Below are positions 63,860 through 64,000 of a DNA stretch of 64,000 nucleotides, one piece after another; the stretch's first letter is position 1; each line of letters starts with the position of its first letter. The position numbers were made by a program, and so were the translations under genes. Origin of the DNA: Acinetobacter sp. C32I (lineage in GTDB: Bacteria > Pseudomonadota > Gammaproteobacteria > Pseudomonadales > Moraxellaceae); assembly GCF_023702715.1 (NCBI RefSeq), contig NZ_CP098480.1, positions 2,480,001 through 2,544,000 of the forward strand. Direction: 5' to 3'. The notes below the pieces were generated by a model. It was given only the letters and a program-made list of their open reading frames with translations, did not search any database and was not told the DNA's origin.

Positions 63860-64000
63860 TTAATCCAGAAGCTGTTTGGACGCTGATTTCAGTTGAATCG
63901 GTTTCTGAAGGGTTTGAGCAATCAAAATTCCCAGCAAGGTTAAGCCACCACCTATATAGTGGAACAGCTGCAAATGCTCTCCCAGCAAAGCCACCGCAAT
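63860..64000 (-). CDS. C-terminal end of an EamA/DMT-family transporter (truncated by window edge)
   Basis: The last 46 codons read IAVALLGEHLQLFHYIG then GGLTLLGILIAQ and a short polar tail ending LLD, with stop at 63860. The GE-x-x-x-x-x-x-x-x-GG-x-LI-x-x-G pattern is the end of an EamA domain. The rest lies outside the window. Confidence 0.8.
   Translation of the reverse strand: MAVALLGEHLQLFHYIGGGLTLLGILIAQTLQKPIQLKSASKQLLD

Overview
The window reads as chromosome from an Acinetobacter species. The evidence is moderately AT-rich DNA, ATG/GTG starts with AGGA-type ribosome sites, and familiar Acinetobacter gene orders (tig-clpP-clpX, metX-metW, tatABC, prlC-yheV, Fiu/PiuA-type receptor next to PiuC). 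No plasmid or phage genes are visible. The species cannot be named from this sequence alone.

Left part (1-15.1 kb): a protein-quality-control cluster on the minus strand (trigger factor, ClpP, ClpX) lies beside an iron-acquisition block. The block holds three TonB-dependent receptors, each with a Fur-like box upstream. The second and third are Fiu/PiuA-type receptors, each followed by its own PiuC-type Fe(II)/2-oxoglutarate dioxygenase. An FMN-dependent hydroxy-acid oxidase is coupled to the first PiuC. A hairpin separates each receptor from its dioxygenase.

Middle (15.1-39.8 kb): leuA is preceded by a short leucine-rich leader peptide and a hairpin touching its ribosome site. It is followed by the methionine genes metX-metW with an overlapping Sel1-repeat gene, rdgB, an AEC transporter and tatABC. 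Just after tatC lies a PhoX-type phosphatase with a twin-arginine signal, so the exporter and a likely substrate are neighbours. PhoX and a tandem pair of PhoA-type alkaline phosphatases each have an 11-bp-periodic PHO box about 55 bp before the start codon, so this is a phosphate-starvation cluster. A 265-bp element with inverted ends lies between the phosphatase stop codon and what looks like the original operon terminator. Housekeeping and unknown genes follow (lgt, wrbA, BrkB/YihY, EamA/AraC pair with a 13-bp palindromic operator, FAH-family enzyme, lipoproteins).

Island-like part (39.8-57.4 kb): a segment of about 17 kb is bounded by direct repeats of about 116 bp, each a tRNA-Arg(ACG) gene plus its neighbouring terminator. 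Inside are two giant repeat-protein genes, a porin, a complete tripartite tricarboxylate transporter (TctC-TctB-TctA), an AbrB-type membrane protein and an unknown membrane protein. The giant proteins (1593 and 1484 aa) share similar N- and C-terminal ends and a recombining internal module, have no classical signal peptide, and differ in repeat type. The first is built of 14 units whose hydrophobic part resembles the chaplin signature of Streptomyces amyloid coat proteins. The second is built of 22-residue glycine-zipper-like repeats. This pair is the strongest candidate for an undescribed surface or extracellular system.

Right end (57-64 kb): tRNA-Arg copies, tRNA-Ser(GCT), rnr, a VanW-family gene, prlC-yheV and the end of an EamA transporter.
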